In this document: positions 10,030 through 21,800 of the stretch, piece by piece | How positions within the stretch are numbered: the first letter of the stretch is position 1 | Layout: the number at the start of each line of letters is the position of its first letter | Assembly (NCBI GenBank): GCA_003290165.1 | Contig: QNQO01000519.1 | Coordinates: 62,001-126,000, forward strand | Direction: 5' to 3' | Length of the DNA: 64,000 bases | Source of the DNA: Berberis thunbergii | Taxonomy: Eukaryota > Streptophyta > Magnoliopsida > Ranunculales > Berberidaceae | The notes under the pieces: generated by a model | Told to the model about the DNA's origin: nothing | Database searches by the model: none | What the model saw: only the letters and a program-made list of their open reading frames with translations | Program-made: the position numbers and the translations under genes

Positions 10030-10920
10030 AGTTGGCCATTCTCTGTTGGTAGGTCGCCATTTTGATTGAAGCTCTGTCCCTTTTTTCTTCGAGAAGATTT
10101 AGTCTGATACACGGTGCTTCATCATTGCTTCCAACTAGAACTGTTCAGCTCTGAAGGTGGCATACAAATCCCAACTGGTACATTGCCTCGAACCCGTTTG
10201 TTAGGGCGCATAATTCTTCAGTTGGAGTCCTTTTTGTTGTCCTATAGGCCCAGAGAATATGTGGTAGTTCAGATACCCATAATCCTTTTGTTGCTTCAGG
10301 TTTTTTCTTGATGGCTTGAAGGATTGTTCGGTTGGACTTATGCTTATCCATTTGCTCGTGGATGACTAGGGGTGATTCATGCTCAAGTTTTCACGTAACT
10401 TCTTTACCTTTTTCGCATTCGAATTGGGCCCCATTGTCAATCACAATTGTTCCAGAGATTCCAAATCTGCATATTATTTTTTCCACAAGAAGTTCTCAAT
10501 CTGAGCTTCTCCTATTTTCGCCAGTGGTTCTACTTCTACCCATTTCATGAAGTAGTCGACTGCTACAAGGAGGTATTTTTTCCTATTAGAGAATTGAAGC
10601 GCACCTGCAATATCCATTCCCCATTGTGCAAACGACCACAAACTACTCATCGGGATCATGTTTTGACCTGGCATGTGAGTATATAAAGCAAAGTGTTGGC
10701 ATTTATCACACAATCGGACAAGTTTGTATCCTTTTGCATCGTTGGCCAATAATCCCCAAATGTTAGGGCTTTGTGAGCTAGTGTTCCGCTTCTTAGATGA
10801 TTCTCGCATATACTGAAATGAATTTCTTGAAGAACATAGTCAGCGTCACTAGGTGATAGGCATCTTAGCAGCGGATATGTGGCAAATCTCCTACAGAGCC
10901 TGCCGTTTATCAACATGCAT
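10030..10920 (-). pseudogene. Gypsy-1 integrase (decayed)
   Basis: Minus-strand pieces give an HHCC-like zinc domain (HFSICENH ... LCDKCQHFA), then the core with QWGMDIAGAL, LLVAVDYFMKWVEVEPLA and VIDNGAQFE, and then ELPHILWAYRTTKRTPTEE. The first two catalytic aspartates are readable. In the third motif, usually ANGQxE, the sequence reads ANG-stop-A-stop: both the Gln and the catalytic Glu codons have become taa. Frameshifts also separate the pieces. The enzyme would have inserted the cDNA; this copy cannot. Confidence 0.85.
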
Positions 10921-11160
10921 CGTGCTTATCTTTTCCACAACTCATGGGCCTCAATCCTGTCTGCTAGCACAATTTTGTTCTTTATGTAAGCCAAAATTGG
11001 ATTCATCCAATTGTCTTCCTGATCAGTTGCACATACTTCATGTGTGTCGTTCTTCAAGATTCAGTTTCCTTGTATTATGATAAGGGACTGACGACTTTTT
11101 TTGCGTATGATGCTTCCTTCGCCAAGTTGTTTGCTCTATGATTGTTCGCCTTGGCAATCG

Positions 11161-11676
11161 TCAAATGATGACTGCATTGAAGCCTTTGATCATGTCGTTT
11201 GCCTTTTGATGGTACGCTTTCATTCGTGAGTCTTTTACTTTGAATTTGTCGTTCAATTGATTGACCACCAATTTTGAGTACGTGAAAACATTGATGTCTT
11301 TTACTCCGAGATGTTTAGCTAACCGTAATTTGGCCATAAGCGTTTCATATTCAACTTTGTTGTTGGAAGCGTTGAGACTGAATTTGATAGTCTTTTCCAA
11401 AGTCGTCCCATATGGGGTGTAGAGAATAATTCTAGCTCCACTTCCCTTTTCGTTAGATGCTCCATTACAACGCATGATCCATCCTTGATGGTGGGATTCA
11501 ACAGTTCCTTGCTTGTTATCATTGTCTGCCTGATACTTATTACTGCCTGTTAATTCAATAATGAAGTTCGACAGTGCTTGATATTTTATTGTTGTTTTTG
11601 GAGCATAGTTGATGTTAGCCTGGCCTATCTCTATTGCCCATCTCACCATTCTGTCGGACAACTCGGGTTTGTGCAA
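11161..11676 (-). pseudogene. Gypsy-1 RNase H
   Basis: An open stretch of 171 codons holds the tether region (RMVRWAIEIGQANINYAPKT) followed by the RNase H fold: WIMRCNGASNEKGSGARIIL, NKVEYETLMAKLRLAKHLG and VFTYSKLVVNQLNDKFKVKD. The usual first catalytic residue is D in the VDGAS motif; here it is N (CNGAS), which should abolish activity. The Glu of VEYE and the later Asp position (usually SDSQL, here TYSKL) can be compared: the Asp is also replaced by Tyr. Confidence 0.85.
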
Positions 11677-11689
11677 TACTGACCGAAAT

Positions 11690-12960
11690 GGATTTTCGGT
11701 TATTACCGTGATGGATTAGGATTGGAAGTAAGGGTGTAGCTTTCTGGAAGACACAACCAACACCAATGCTAATTTCCCTAAGGGGGGATAGTTAGCTTTT
11801 ACGTTCGCAAATGTTTTAGTAACGTAGTAGATTGGTTTCTGCGTGTTCTGATATTGACTGATACAAGTATAGCTTCTCGCTTGGTTTTGGCTTTGAAATA
11901 ATTATGTACTCCCCATGTATGCCTTTAGGTGTTGAAAAGCTTGTTCGCATTCCTCATTCTATTTGAATGTTTTGTTCCCTTTCAAAATCTTACAAAAGGG
12001 GAGGCATTTGTCTGACGATTTGGGGATGGAACTATTGATAGCTACCACCCTGGCGTTAAGGCTCTGTACGTCTTTGATGTTGTGGGCGATTGCACGGTTA
12101 GGAATGCTTGTTTCTATTTTGGATCGACATCAATTCTTTTTTGGTTGACCATGTACCCCAAGAGTTTTCATGACTCTACTCCGAATGTACACCACTTTTG
12201 TGGATTGAGTTCCATCATATACTTGCAGAGTTAGGAGAGGGCTTGTTGTAGGTCTTTGATGTGATCGTCTTTGTTTAGACTTTTTACTAGCATAGCATCG
12301 ATGAATACTTCCATGGTCTGGCCAATCTGAAATTTGAACATTTTGTTGACTTGGCGTTGGTACGTTGCTCCAATGTTATTTAATCTGTACGGCATAACCC
12401 GGTAGCAGTATTTACCTCTTTTGTTATGAAAAATACATTCCCCTAGTTCGGTGGATGCATCTTTATTTGGTTATAGTCGGAATATGCATCCATGAATCTG
12501 AGGAGTCTGTGCCCAGATCTTCCGTCCACTATCTGGTCTATAAGCGAAAGTGGAAAACTATCTTTTAGGCAAGCTTTGTTGAGATCGATGTAATCCATGC
12601 AGACCCTCCACTTCCCATTTTTCTTTGTAACCAGAACTTTGTTGGCTAGCTAGTCTTGGTAGTGGGACTCCTTGATCATTCATGCACTCAACAATCGGTG
12701 CACCTCCTCATTGATAGCCTAATTGCACTCTAAGGTGATTGACCTTCTTTTCTATAGGATTGGCTTTTTGTCTGGGTTTACTTGCAGTGTGATAATGGAC
12801 GGGTCAATACCAACCATGTCCTTAATTGTCCTTGCGAATACGTCCTGATTGTCTTTCAACAGATGGATCGGTTGTTTTGTCAGCTCCAGATGAAGTTTCG
12901 ATCCGATTATGATAGTTTTATTGCCTTCTGGACCATCGAGATGGATTGGTGTCATCACTT
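11690..12960 (-). pseudogene. Gypsy-1 reverse transcriptase (decayed)
   Basis: The N-terminal part reads HLDGPEGNKTIIIGSKLHLE and KDNQDVFARTIKDMVGIDPS, typical of the start of plant gypsy RT. Further on (12270-12315) the active-site motif reads MEVFIDAMLVKS, where the family has Y-V-D-D-M-L-V-K-S: the second catalytic aspartate is Ala. Stops and frameshifts occur throughout. Position between protease and RNase H is standard for gypsy elements. Confidence 0.85.
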
Positions 12961-12999
12961 CCTCTAGTTGGCCAGTGTTCGGTCATCCCCACTGACTAG

Positions 13000-13490
13000 T
13001 CGAGGTTGCATTGTCGTCTAAGAGTGATTGATTCATCTGCAGTTAACTGGGTCGCTGATGTGATGATTCCCTTTGTCCGAACTGTGATTGCTATTTGTTG
13101 GGATCTTCATTGCTGCATAGTGGCATTCGCGTGCAGTTGGCTGATCACCTTTGATGACCCCAACATCACATCAATGTGATACTTGAGGCATTTGTGCATG
13201 GTAGAGGATATTGCACCCATATCATGTAGCTAGGGTCTCCCCAGAAACATGATATTGACGGGGCATCCACGACAAATAAGTCCGTTAATAGGATTCGTTG
13301 TTTCCGTGGTGCTCTTGCCACTACTGACAATTGGATTCGTTCGAGTGGGTAGCATTGTTAACCGCAGAAGCCCACCATTGGATGGCTGGCGGGTGTGAGT
13401 CTTTCCACGTTGAAGTGCATTTGACGGACGCTGCATATACAAGAGGTTGGCGGAACTCCCTGTATCAATGAGTACTCTCCTAACTCCTAT
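13000..13490 (-). pseudogene. Gypsy-1 aspartic protease
   Basis: On the minus strand at 13455-13480 the frame reads RRVLIDTGSSANLL, an intact retroviral-type aspartic protease active-site motif (DTGSS). The following frame (13442-13230) continues with the NPINGLICRGCPVNIMFLG region but is disrupted. The protease would process the gag-pol polyprotein. Confidence 0.75.
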
Positions 13491-13734
13491 TTGGTACTGA
13501 AACTGATATTACAAGGGCATCATTGTGGGGGAAATGAACACCCTGCGTATCTCTTTCAAAAAAAGTTGGATTAGCGGTTGGGATGTCTATTTTGGCGCAT
13601 TGGACGGGAAAATCATGGAGATGTGTTCTTGTCCACAATTCTCTGAAAGATTGCTTTCGTGATCAATTAGGTTGTTCCCGATCTCCTTACTTTCCATGTA
13701 AGACATATATCAACCCTCTAGCTTGTTCATCTGG

Positions 13735-13960
13735 AACTTCTCGAACTTACCGAGTGGTCCAGCGAACTTGCCGAGTCGGGTGTGAGTATTTCCATAGTGA
13801 ACTTGCCGAGTTCGTCTTTAGTCTGACAAATTCGCGTGCACTCGGGTGTGAGTCTTTAGTCCGACGAACTTGCCGAGTCGGGTCTAATTCTTTCCACATT
13901 GAAGGGTGGTGGGTGTGAGTCTTTAGTCCGACGAACTTGCCGAATCGTCCCCTCTGGACT
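13735..13960. repeat. Short tandem repeat in the gag-protease spacer of Gypsy-1
   Basis: Four to five degenerate copies of cgaacttgccgagtcgggtgtgagt, alternating with ctttagtccga, occur with spacing near 60 bp. They fall between gag and protease and break the reading frame there. The rest of 13490-14140 has no recognisable coding motif. Confidence 0.6.
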
Positions 13961-14189
13961 CAGTATTCAATTTTCATCCGCAGATTTTGGCAATCTTCAT
14001 TATCGTGTAAATGGTCTTGGTGAAAAAAACAATATTTGCTCTTATCACATCTTGACGGATCTCCCATCAGTTTGGGTGGCCACTTGACATCTTCCTAGCT
14101 TGTCATGGTCTTCAGAACCTTTACCATATGTGCTTTTAAAACAGTGTACTGCTTGTACTATGAGTCAACCAAGTTAGTTGACCGTTCGG

Positions 14190-15400
14190 GCTTTACTTTG
14201 CCCAACTGCAGCTTCCCGAACTCCTGTTTGCCATAGTCTGACCTGATATTGTTTTCCTTCCGCAGTCTCGCCTCCTATCTTCTGTTTCGTCTTCTATCCT
14301 TTCCTGATTCATTGGAAGAGACTTTTTGTCTTCCTCGTTGCTCTTCTTGGAAATCCACATTTTTTCAAGAGTGATGTACTTTTGTGCACTCTTTAACAGG
14401 GTTGCCATGCTCTTTGGAGGCTCCAAAATTAGGAAGTTGTACAATTGTCCTCCCTTGAGTCTAGAGGTAAAGGTAGTCATAGTTGTGTCATCACTGCACC
14501 CGCCAATCATGGTCAACTCGGTAGTGAATCGTGTAATGTATTCTTTGAGAGTTTCATCAGGTTTCTGCTTGATGTTAAGCAAATAGTGTGGACCCTTTCT
14601 AATCCGTTGACTGCCAAAAAATCTAGTAATAAAGGTCGTGGCCAGCGCCTTGAAGGAGTCTATTGACCGTGGCAGGAGGCTATTAAACCAGTTTACGCGT
14701 GGACGTGAGGCTGGTTGGAAAGGTTCTACACATGGTAGCGTTTGAACTTTTTTTTAACATCATCTTATGGTGAAAGTGGCGCAGATGATTCGATGGATCG
14801 GTGGAACAATCATAAGGTTTGAACTTTGGCGGGGTGAACTTATTGGGGAGAGGAGTGTTCATAATCCGATTTGAGAAGGGTGGCATAACAAGTTCATATA
14901 ACATGTTTGGATCCGTGACTCCAATATTGAATGGGATTTGTGGGGAAAGTCCACTAGTTCTAGATCCATCATCTTGAGGTTCATTTCCTTCTAGGTCGGA
15001 TTTTCGAAGACCTACAGGAACTTCTTGGTTCTCCTGAAAACGATTGGCAGAGTTCTACTGCAGTGAATCTCTGGTGTGTTCAACAAGTTGAGCGCGCTCT
15101 TGTATGAGTCTCTTGACCACTTTGGTGAGTTGGGCTATGTGGGATAAATTTGATCCACACGAGGATCCATTACTATTCCCCCAAGAGTAGGGGCTTGTTG
15201 GGTTCTAGTCGAATAGTGGGAACCACCCGATTTTGTAGTGGCAACTCATTGCTTTGCAAACTTGGTTCACCCAATCCTGGATTGGGGATGTTTCTTCTTA
15301 ACAGTTGAGTTTCGCCAATGGGATGGCTATTCTATGTATTGCCAACATGAGAGTTGGTAGGGATTCCATTTGCACTGCATTTCTCGTTGCTAGTTTGCTC
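14190..15400 (-). pseudogene. Gypsy-1 gag
   Basis: Minus-strand pieces in order from the 5' LTR: RLIQERAQLVEHTRD, IGVTDPNMLYELVMPPFSNR, KFKPYDCSTDPSNHLRHFHH, and then the Retrotrans_gag-like core KPDETLKEYITRFTTELTMI, GGQLYNFLILEPPKSMATLL and QKYITLEKMW. Frameshifts and stops break it. The same order and wording are found in Gypsy-3 at 62897-63946 (+) and in the duplicated copy at 16210-17200 (-), so gag is the best marker of this family. Confidence 0.85.
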
Positions 15401-15453
15401 TAAGGAAACCACTAACTTTGTTTTTTAAAGGAAATTGTCGTACTACTCCAAAG

Positions 15454-15960
15454 TGATGCGTCCAAATATGTTCTCCTCAATATTTGGCCTGCAAAACACG
15501 GTTAGCTTGTCAAATACCACCTTGTTGGCGGCTGAAGGCACTCCGATGCTTAAGTCGGTGAAGTGAGGAAGAAGATGAACTTGGACAGAGTGTAGTTGTA
15601 GAGTTTTTCATACCTCATCTTCTTCTCTCTCATTTACCTTATATAATAAGAGCAATTAACTCTGAATGTGACTGAAGCATTCATGGCGGAGTGAAGGCGG
15701 ATGTTTCTCGAAACAGTTTCCTTTTTCATTGAGATATGTCCTTGAAGAACATATTTGAGCCATGACTTGTCTCATTCATAACGTCTCTGTCCTCCAGGGA
15801 GATATTCGTTGGGCTTGAGGTTTGGGCCTTTAACCTAGGTCGTTGTCCATTATTAATGCCTCTTTGGACCTTAGTGATCAGACCTGTTAATTCTCCTTAA
15901 TGAGAGATGATTTGTACCACGTGTTCGACCATGATCAAATGGTTGTTTGATGTATCATTA
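15454..15960 (-). repeat. 5' LTR of Gypsy-1
   Basis: Its plus-strand left edge is tgatgcgtcc at 15454; its right edge gatgtatcatta ends at 15960. The length of 507 bp equals the 3' LTR. Next to it inside the element, the minus strand reads ctttggagtagtacgacaat, a decayed primer-binding region comparable to tttggcaccgtatgtggg in Gypsy-3. Confidence 0.88.
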
Positions 15961-16073
15961 AAGGCTTTGATTTTAAGTGCCCGATTTTCAGATTCAGCAA
16001 AGACCATCCAGGAGGCGATTCAAAGTGCCATTGACCATTAGAGATCTGAAGAAGACGAGAACTTGAGTGAATA
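15961..16073 (+). pseudogene. Exon-like sequence interrupted by Gypsy-1 (3' part)
   Basis: Continues the frame left at 4025 with GFDFKCPIFRFSKDHPGGDS and a stop soon after. At about 16074 there is a good donor site (aag|gtgagttttc) followed by AT-rich, intron-like sequence. A second copy of the last part (from caaagacca) is at 17255-17440, where the same region reads KDHTGGDSKRQWPLEI before a stop. The protein is unidentified. Confidence 0.4.
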
Positions 16074-16174
16074 AGGTGAGTTTTCTTCATTCTATTTTAT
16101 ATTTATTTTTATGAGATTTTGTGTTTCGTGAAGCTTGATTAGATGTAGTTTGAAAAGATTTTGTTTGTGTTGTT

Positions 16175-17440
16175 TGTGTACTACTTATACTACGAGTCAA
16201 CCAAGTTAGTTGACCGTTCGAGTTTACTTTGCCCAATTGCAGCTTCCCGAACTCATGTTTGCCATAGTCAGACCTGATACTGGTCTAATACCTTTTGGGA
16301 TTACTGATTTCCTTCCATGTTCTCGCCTCCTATCTTATCTTCCATTTTTTCTCCTTTCTCGGTTCATTGGGAGAGACTTTTTGTTGACCTCGTTGCTCTT
16401 CTTGGCAGTCCACATTTCTTTTAGAATGAGGTACTTTTGTGCACTCTTTAACAGGGTCGCCATGCTCTTTGGAGGCTACAGAATTAAGAAGTTGTACAAC
16501 TGTCCTCCCGTGAGTCTAGAGGTAAAGGTAGTCATAGTTGGTCATCATTGCACCCCCCAATCATGATAAACTTGTCAGTGAATCGTGTAATGTATTCTCT
16601 AAGAGTCTCATCATGTTTCTGCTTGATGTGAAGCAAATAGTGTGGACCCTTTCTAATTCGTTGACTACCAAAAAATCTAGTGATGAAGGCCGTGGCCAGC
16701 GCCTTGAAAGAGTCGATTGACTGTGGTGAGATGCTATTAAACCAATTTAAACGTGGACGTGAGGCTGGTTGGGAAGGTTCTACACAAGGTAGGATTTGAA
16801 CTTTCTTTTAACGTCATCATATCATGAAAGTGGCGTAGATGATCTGATGTATCGGTGGAACCATCATAAGGTTCAAACTTTGGCTGGGTGAACTTCTTGG
16901 AGAGAGGGTGTTCAAGATCCGATCGGAGAAGGGTGGCATAGGAAGTTCATACAACATGTTTGGATCCGTAACTCCAATCCTGAATGGGATTTGTGGGGCA
17001 AGTCCATTAGTTCTAGATCCATTGCCTTCAGGTTCGTTTCCTTCGAGGTTGGACTTTTGAAGCTCTACTGGTATTTCTAGGTTCTTCATAAGACGATTGG
17101 CAGAATTCTGTTGAGGTGGATCTCTGGTGTGCTCAACAAGTTGAGTGTGTTCTTGTATGAGTCTCTCGACCACTTTGGTGAGTTGTGCTATATGGGCTAA
17201 AATTTAATCTACACAATGATCCATTACTATTTCCCCAAGAGTAGGGGCTTGTTGCAAAGACCATACAGGAGGCGATTCAAAGCGCCAATGGCCATTAGAG
17301 ATCTGAAGAATATGAAAACTTGAGTGAATACGGTGAGTTTTCTTCATTTTATTACATATTTATTTTTTATGCGATTTTGTGTATCATGAAGCTTGATTAG
17401 ATGTAGTTTGACAGAAATTTGGTGTTGTTGCTTGATGTGA
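16175..17440. repeat. Second copy of a tandem duplication (gag + flank), with internal deletion
   Basis: 16175-17254 repeats 14144-15200 (gag, minus strand) and 17255-17440 repeats 15998-16174 (flank). The 797 bp that lie between these parts in the first copy (15201-15997, including the whole 5' LTR) are missing, with the junction at 17254/17255. The two copies abut at about 16174/16175. In this copy gag reads MVERLIQEHTQLVEHTRDPP and GVTDPNMLYELPMPPFSDRI, also with stops. Many substitutions separate the copies. Confidence 0.8.
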
Positions 17441-17976
17441 TTTACCTCACTTCAAATAAAGAATCTCAGTCAATAGAGAAACCAAATTGGTATCTAAAGT
17501 TTTTATAGTAACACTTTGGGTATCTGGGATTGTGAGATTTTTCTTGATTCATCTCTTTTTTTGCTCTTTGGGGTTCTTTCTTTGTATTGTTTATGAAGTT
17601 TCATGGCAGTAAGGTAGATTTTAAAGATTGAATGTTTTTCATTCTCTGGAAAAATTGGACTTTTGAGGTAAAGATTCAATTGAATGTAAGGAATTGGTGT
17701 CAAGAGTTGATGGAACCAGCTCAGAAAGGTTGTAGATGGTTTTGTTTAACTTAATGATCTGAAAGAGGTAAAGGTTTTGTATCTATGTGTTTGTTGTTCT
17801 ATTGCAATAGTTGAAGAGGTCAGAAGATTCCATCTTAAAGCTTTGATTTAATATCTTTTTGGTTATACTTTTCTAAACTTAACTGATCTAGGTAGAATGA
17901 ATGTTAGATGAAAAGTTTGGGAAGCTTTGCTATTTTTGAGAACTTAAGGTGTGAAGAGAGATGCTTGGACAAGTTC
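17441..17976. other. Unique-looking AT-rich flank without a gene
   Basis: No reading frame with recognisable content. It continues, after the Gypsy-2 insertion, at 27043; the duplicated agttc marks the junction. It may be intron of the split exon-like sequence at 3640/15961. Confidence 0.5.
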
Positions 17977-18542
17977 TGATGCATTAAAAAATTGTCCTCT
18001 TGTGAGTTTGACCTACAAAACAACTGTTAGACTGGTAATGACCACCTTTTTGGTGACCGAAGGCACGATGCATAAGTAATAACTTTGTTGGAAAAAGGAT
18101 GTAAATCTGAACAAAATTCAATTAAAGTTGCAAACCTTTGTCGAATGTTCCCTTTACCTTTTATAATGGTCGTGGTTAACTCTTTGCGTGACTTAATCTT
18201 GTGAGGCGCAACGGAAGGAGATGTTTCTTGTAACAGTCTCCTCCTTAATGGAGATGCATTCGTGGGGGCGTAAGTCCTTCCACGACTCTTTCTTGGTGCA
18301 ATGTTTTTCTTATTTATGAGAGAACGTGTATCAAGCCTGGACTCGAGATTTGATTTGTCTGGGCATGGATTCGGGTCCTATTTACTTCTCCTTAGTGGTG
18401 GGCTTAGTCTGGGCCTCTATAATTGGCCTCATTCTTCCTGGGCTTTATGAGCTGGCCCAATAGATTGGACGATGTATTTTCATGATGGACCTTTATGCCA
18501 CATGTACGGATGTGATGTTCGGTCTATTTTGATATATCATCA
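17977..18542 (-). repeat. 3' LTR of Gypsy-2
   Basis: Plus-strand edges are tgatgcattaaa at 17977 and gatatatcatca at 18542. It aligns over its length with 26473-27037, including the shared blocks gtgagtttgacct, aattaaagttgca and ggctttatgagctggcc. Only the outer bases and a few motifs resemble the Gypsy-1 LTR, so it is a different family. Confidence 0.88.
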
Positions 18543-18767
18543 GCTACTCCCTTTTAGTTAGTGGGTATGTTCATACATCCACTAACTGCGTGGTGGCTTG
18601 AATTTTGATCGTGCTATTGTACTGAACTTAAAGTTAATAACTTTCGGTTGGTAGATCGTCTCAGTTACTTCGTTGTATTTTCGTTTTCAAGCACATTTTC
18701 TAGGAGTTTTGGTGCGCCATTATGTCCCATATGTCGCTCCGTGAGTGATCTCTTCATTTTCCAATTG

Positions 18768-18774
18768 TATAAAG
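18768..18774 (+). promoter_or_regulatory. TATA box for the Gypsy-2 antisense ORF
   Basis: tataaag with ccaat just upstream (18761-18765) lies 109 bp before the ATG at 18877. The arrangement matches Gypsy-1 (tatataaaag, 107 bp before its ATG). Confidence 0.5.
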
Positions 18775-18876
18775 GGTATTGTGGCTACTGTCCTCCTTTC
18801 TTGATGCCATATTTGCTGTTAGTGTTATTTTTTCTCCTCTATTGTTTTTTTCCTCTTCCCTTCTTCCCTGTTTGCG

Positions 18877-21800
18877 ATGTCTACTAGTGATATGTTAGCC
18901 ACTGATCAACTTTCTATCAGTGAAGTTCATTTTTTCCCGAACAAAGCTTCTCAGGTTACTCTGGATAGTGTCCATTCAAATTATGTTTTGCGCGACGACC
19001 TTGAAATCATTCTTCCTCTTGAAGACAGTAGTCCTTGTTGCCTAAGGAAAGGATATATTGCGTTTTATCCTCGTATGTTCTATGTGGTCTTCGGTTCCCA
19101 ATTGTTCTTGTCATATCTAGACTTCATGGTATTCCTCTTGCTCAGATGGGCCCGAATGGTTGGAGGGTTATGGTTTCTACGAATGCTAGGGACATTCTCT
19201 TCGGTATCCCCTTAACCCCTAGAATTTTGTATTTTTTTATTGAGCTTTTGCGTGAAACCCAACCGTACATGTTTCATGCACTCCCCTACGTGTTTTGGTA
19301 ACCTTAATGGTGACATTAGGGGTTGGTCGCGGGATTGGTTTTATGCATCTGTTGGCTCTGGCCACTTCAATATGCGAGGTGTTAAGATAGTAAAGTCTTT
19401 CCGGGTTCCTATTAAGCACCAAAATCCGAAATTGACTGCTGAGGTAGGTTATCAATAAACGCTTCTTGGAGCTTCCAATTGTTCCATTGGAAACCTATCT
19501 TACTGATGATATGATCAGCGCAGTGGTCTATATAGTATGAGTGAAATTGATCGGGCTTTGTTGACCGAGAGGCAGGCGGCAAAGATCGTTGCCTATGATG
19601 TTGTCGTTGAAGGTGATGATGTGGTTGTTGATCGAAAAGTGAGCTCGGGTGTTACTGATCTCAATGCTCCTCTCTGTAGTGCTACCAGTCCTTTTTCTAG
19701 AAAGAGAAAAGTATTGAGGCCCGTTAGTCTGTCATGGCGGTTGTTTTTGTCTTTCGACCATGTTTCGAAGAAGAAACGACTTTGTTGACTTTGGGCTTCG
19801 CATGACTCTTTATTCTAATTATGTTGATATAGATCCTTAGAGGTAAGATCATTGCTCTCTCCAGGAGGCGGAAGAGATGAAGTTGGCTCTAGAGAGGAGT
19901 GAGAAAGATTTTGTTCGTCCATTGGACGACAGGGAAAAAAGTTTTTCTCTGCTTATGGCGGCCTTGACGTTGTCAAGTGTTCTGATGAGGATCCTCGGTC
20001 CTTGGATGGCAAGATGCTCTAATTGGCTGTTGTTCAATCTTAAGAGCTTGTTAGTCGTGATTAGGTTCCTGAGTTGAAGCCTTGTCCTTCTCCTTCCCCT
20101 CTTGCTGATGGAGGGATGGAGGTTTATCCTTCCCCAGCTTACTTGAATTCTTCTGTTGTCGTTGGGGCTGCTATTTGTTCTATTTCTACTGAACGATGAG
20201 AAGGCGATGAAGGTTTGCCAACCATTCTTTATTTTTTCCAGGCCATGGGTGGTGGTGGTTTCTCCATACTACCTGATCCTCACGTTCTTCATTCGTTGGT
20301 CAGTCAGAAGGAACCTACTCCTGAGGAGAACCGAGTTAAATCGAATGGGAAGTTTTGTTGGTTCTATCATCTTAGCGTGCAGGATGGCGCACATAAGCTG
20401 ATAAATGAATGACACAGATAGTCGGTGGAAAGGCCCTCAATGTCCATGATGAACCCGAACCTTCATCTTGAAGATGGTGTTAGGCCTATAATGGGGGGGG
20501 GAGGATGACTCATCTTTCCTATGCAGAAGTGATGGGCTTGAGTCATCAGGTCAATCACAATCTTATGGTTTCTTTGGAGAGGAAGTTTTCCGTACTACTA
20601 ATGGTATTCTCCCATGTTCTTTACCAATATGATGTGTTAAAACCGTGATGCTCTGAACAAATCAAAGTGTCTGAGGTTGCTCGGGCGTTGTTGGCCGAGG
20701 CGTAGGATTCGCGGGATCGATCCGTGGTTCCGCTTGAATCCCTAAGAGCTGACCTAGAAGGCACACACGTTTGCACGATGTGGAGAAAGAGCTTTCCATT
20801 GAGAAGGTGGTTCATGACGAGGCTGTGCGAGCCATGATAGAGTACTCTAACTGTAATACTTGTGTTTTAAATAAATAAAAAAAGAGTTTTCGGACAGGGG
20901 TGTACTCAGTAAAGGTGGTGGGGGCACATAGCCACACACCCATTAAAACACGAACCCCCCCCCCCTTTTCTTTCTTTCTTTCTTCTCTTTCATTTTTCTT
21001 TTACAGTGTGCGAGGTTTCCTCTTCATCTCTTCGTCTCCAATAGGTTTTCGTCAAGTAAGGTCGATTTTTCTTCCCCCAAATCTCACCTCTTGCATTCTT
21101 CTTCTCTTCATTCCCTCTTCATTTCTCTATTGGTTTTTTGCCAAAAAAAAATCAGTTTTCATTTGGGTTTGGGGTTTGGGGTTTGATCGGTTTCCATAGC
21201 TCCGATCAGACGTGGAGGGGCCTTGGTGGCGTCTTTGGGAGCCCTTAGAACCAACATGCAAGGTTGATTTTGGGGTTGGCCGAACTTTTTCAAAAAAATC
21301 AGGGTGCATGTTCGTTTGGAGGATTCTTCGGCATGAATCCGAGCTTTGGGTGCGTGGGTGAGCCTCACTTTCGTGACTTCGAGTGTTCTTAGACTCATTT
21401 GCGGGCTGTTGTGCAGTTTGGAGGCGATCAGACCGGAATAGGGAGGGTTTCGTCGTGTTTTCGCCAAACTTTGGGTTTCGGCGAGGTGTTTGCAGAATTT
21501 TTATTGCCTGTAAGTTTTTCTTTCAGTCACGCGCAGCTTGTAATTTATTTATTTTTTCAGTTTTCGGCTAGTTTACTCATTTTCGAGTTCGCCTTGCAGT
21601 TTTAAAAAATTTTCGTGGTCCCGCATTCGTGGTTTTGCGTGTTAGGAGCTTCGACCGGTAGGAATTGGGTTTTGAAAATCCATTCAGCCTAGGTGAGTAG
21701 AATTTTAATATTTATTTTGAGAAATAATTATTTGAAATCCTGAATTTAATTTTTACATCATACCGTCAATTGTGTATAATTGAATCCAAGTCCGAAATTC

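Larger units (their letters stand above)
4026..15960 (-). mobile_element. Gypsy-1: Ty3/gypsy (Tat-like) LTR retrotransposon with antisense ORF
   Basis: Two related 507-bp LTRs (4026-4532 and 15454-15960) bound it. The imperfect 5-bp flanks are aagac and aaggc. On the minus strand the order is 5' LTR, gag (about 15400-14190), spacer, protease (13490-13000), RT (12960-11700), RNase H (11680-11160) and integrase (10920-10030). Then come a tandem-repeat block (9090-9770), a plus-strand ORF (4873-8657) and the 3' LTR. A purine-rich tract (agagggagtagt on the minus strand) precedes the 3' LTR. All coding parts are broken by stops and frameshifts, and the two LTRs differ at many positions, so the copy is old. 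Extra ORFs placed between pol and the 3' LTR are known from the Tat/Ogre lineage. Confidence 0.9.

Noticed and set aside
20900..21467. Several overlapping frames near 21 kb
   Set aside because: All fall inside the 2.46-kb solo LTR and have tct/ttt-rich composition; none shows protein motifs.
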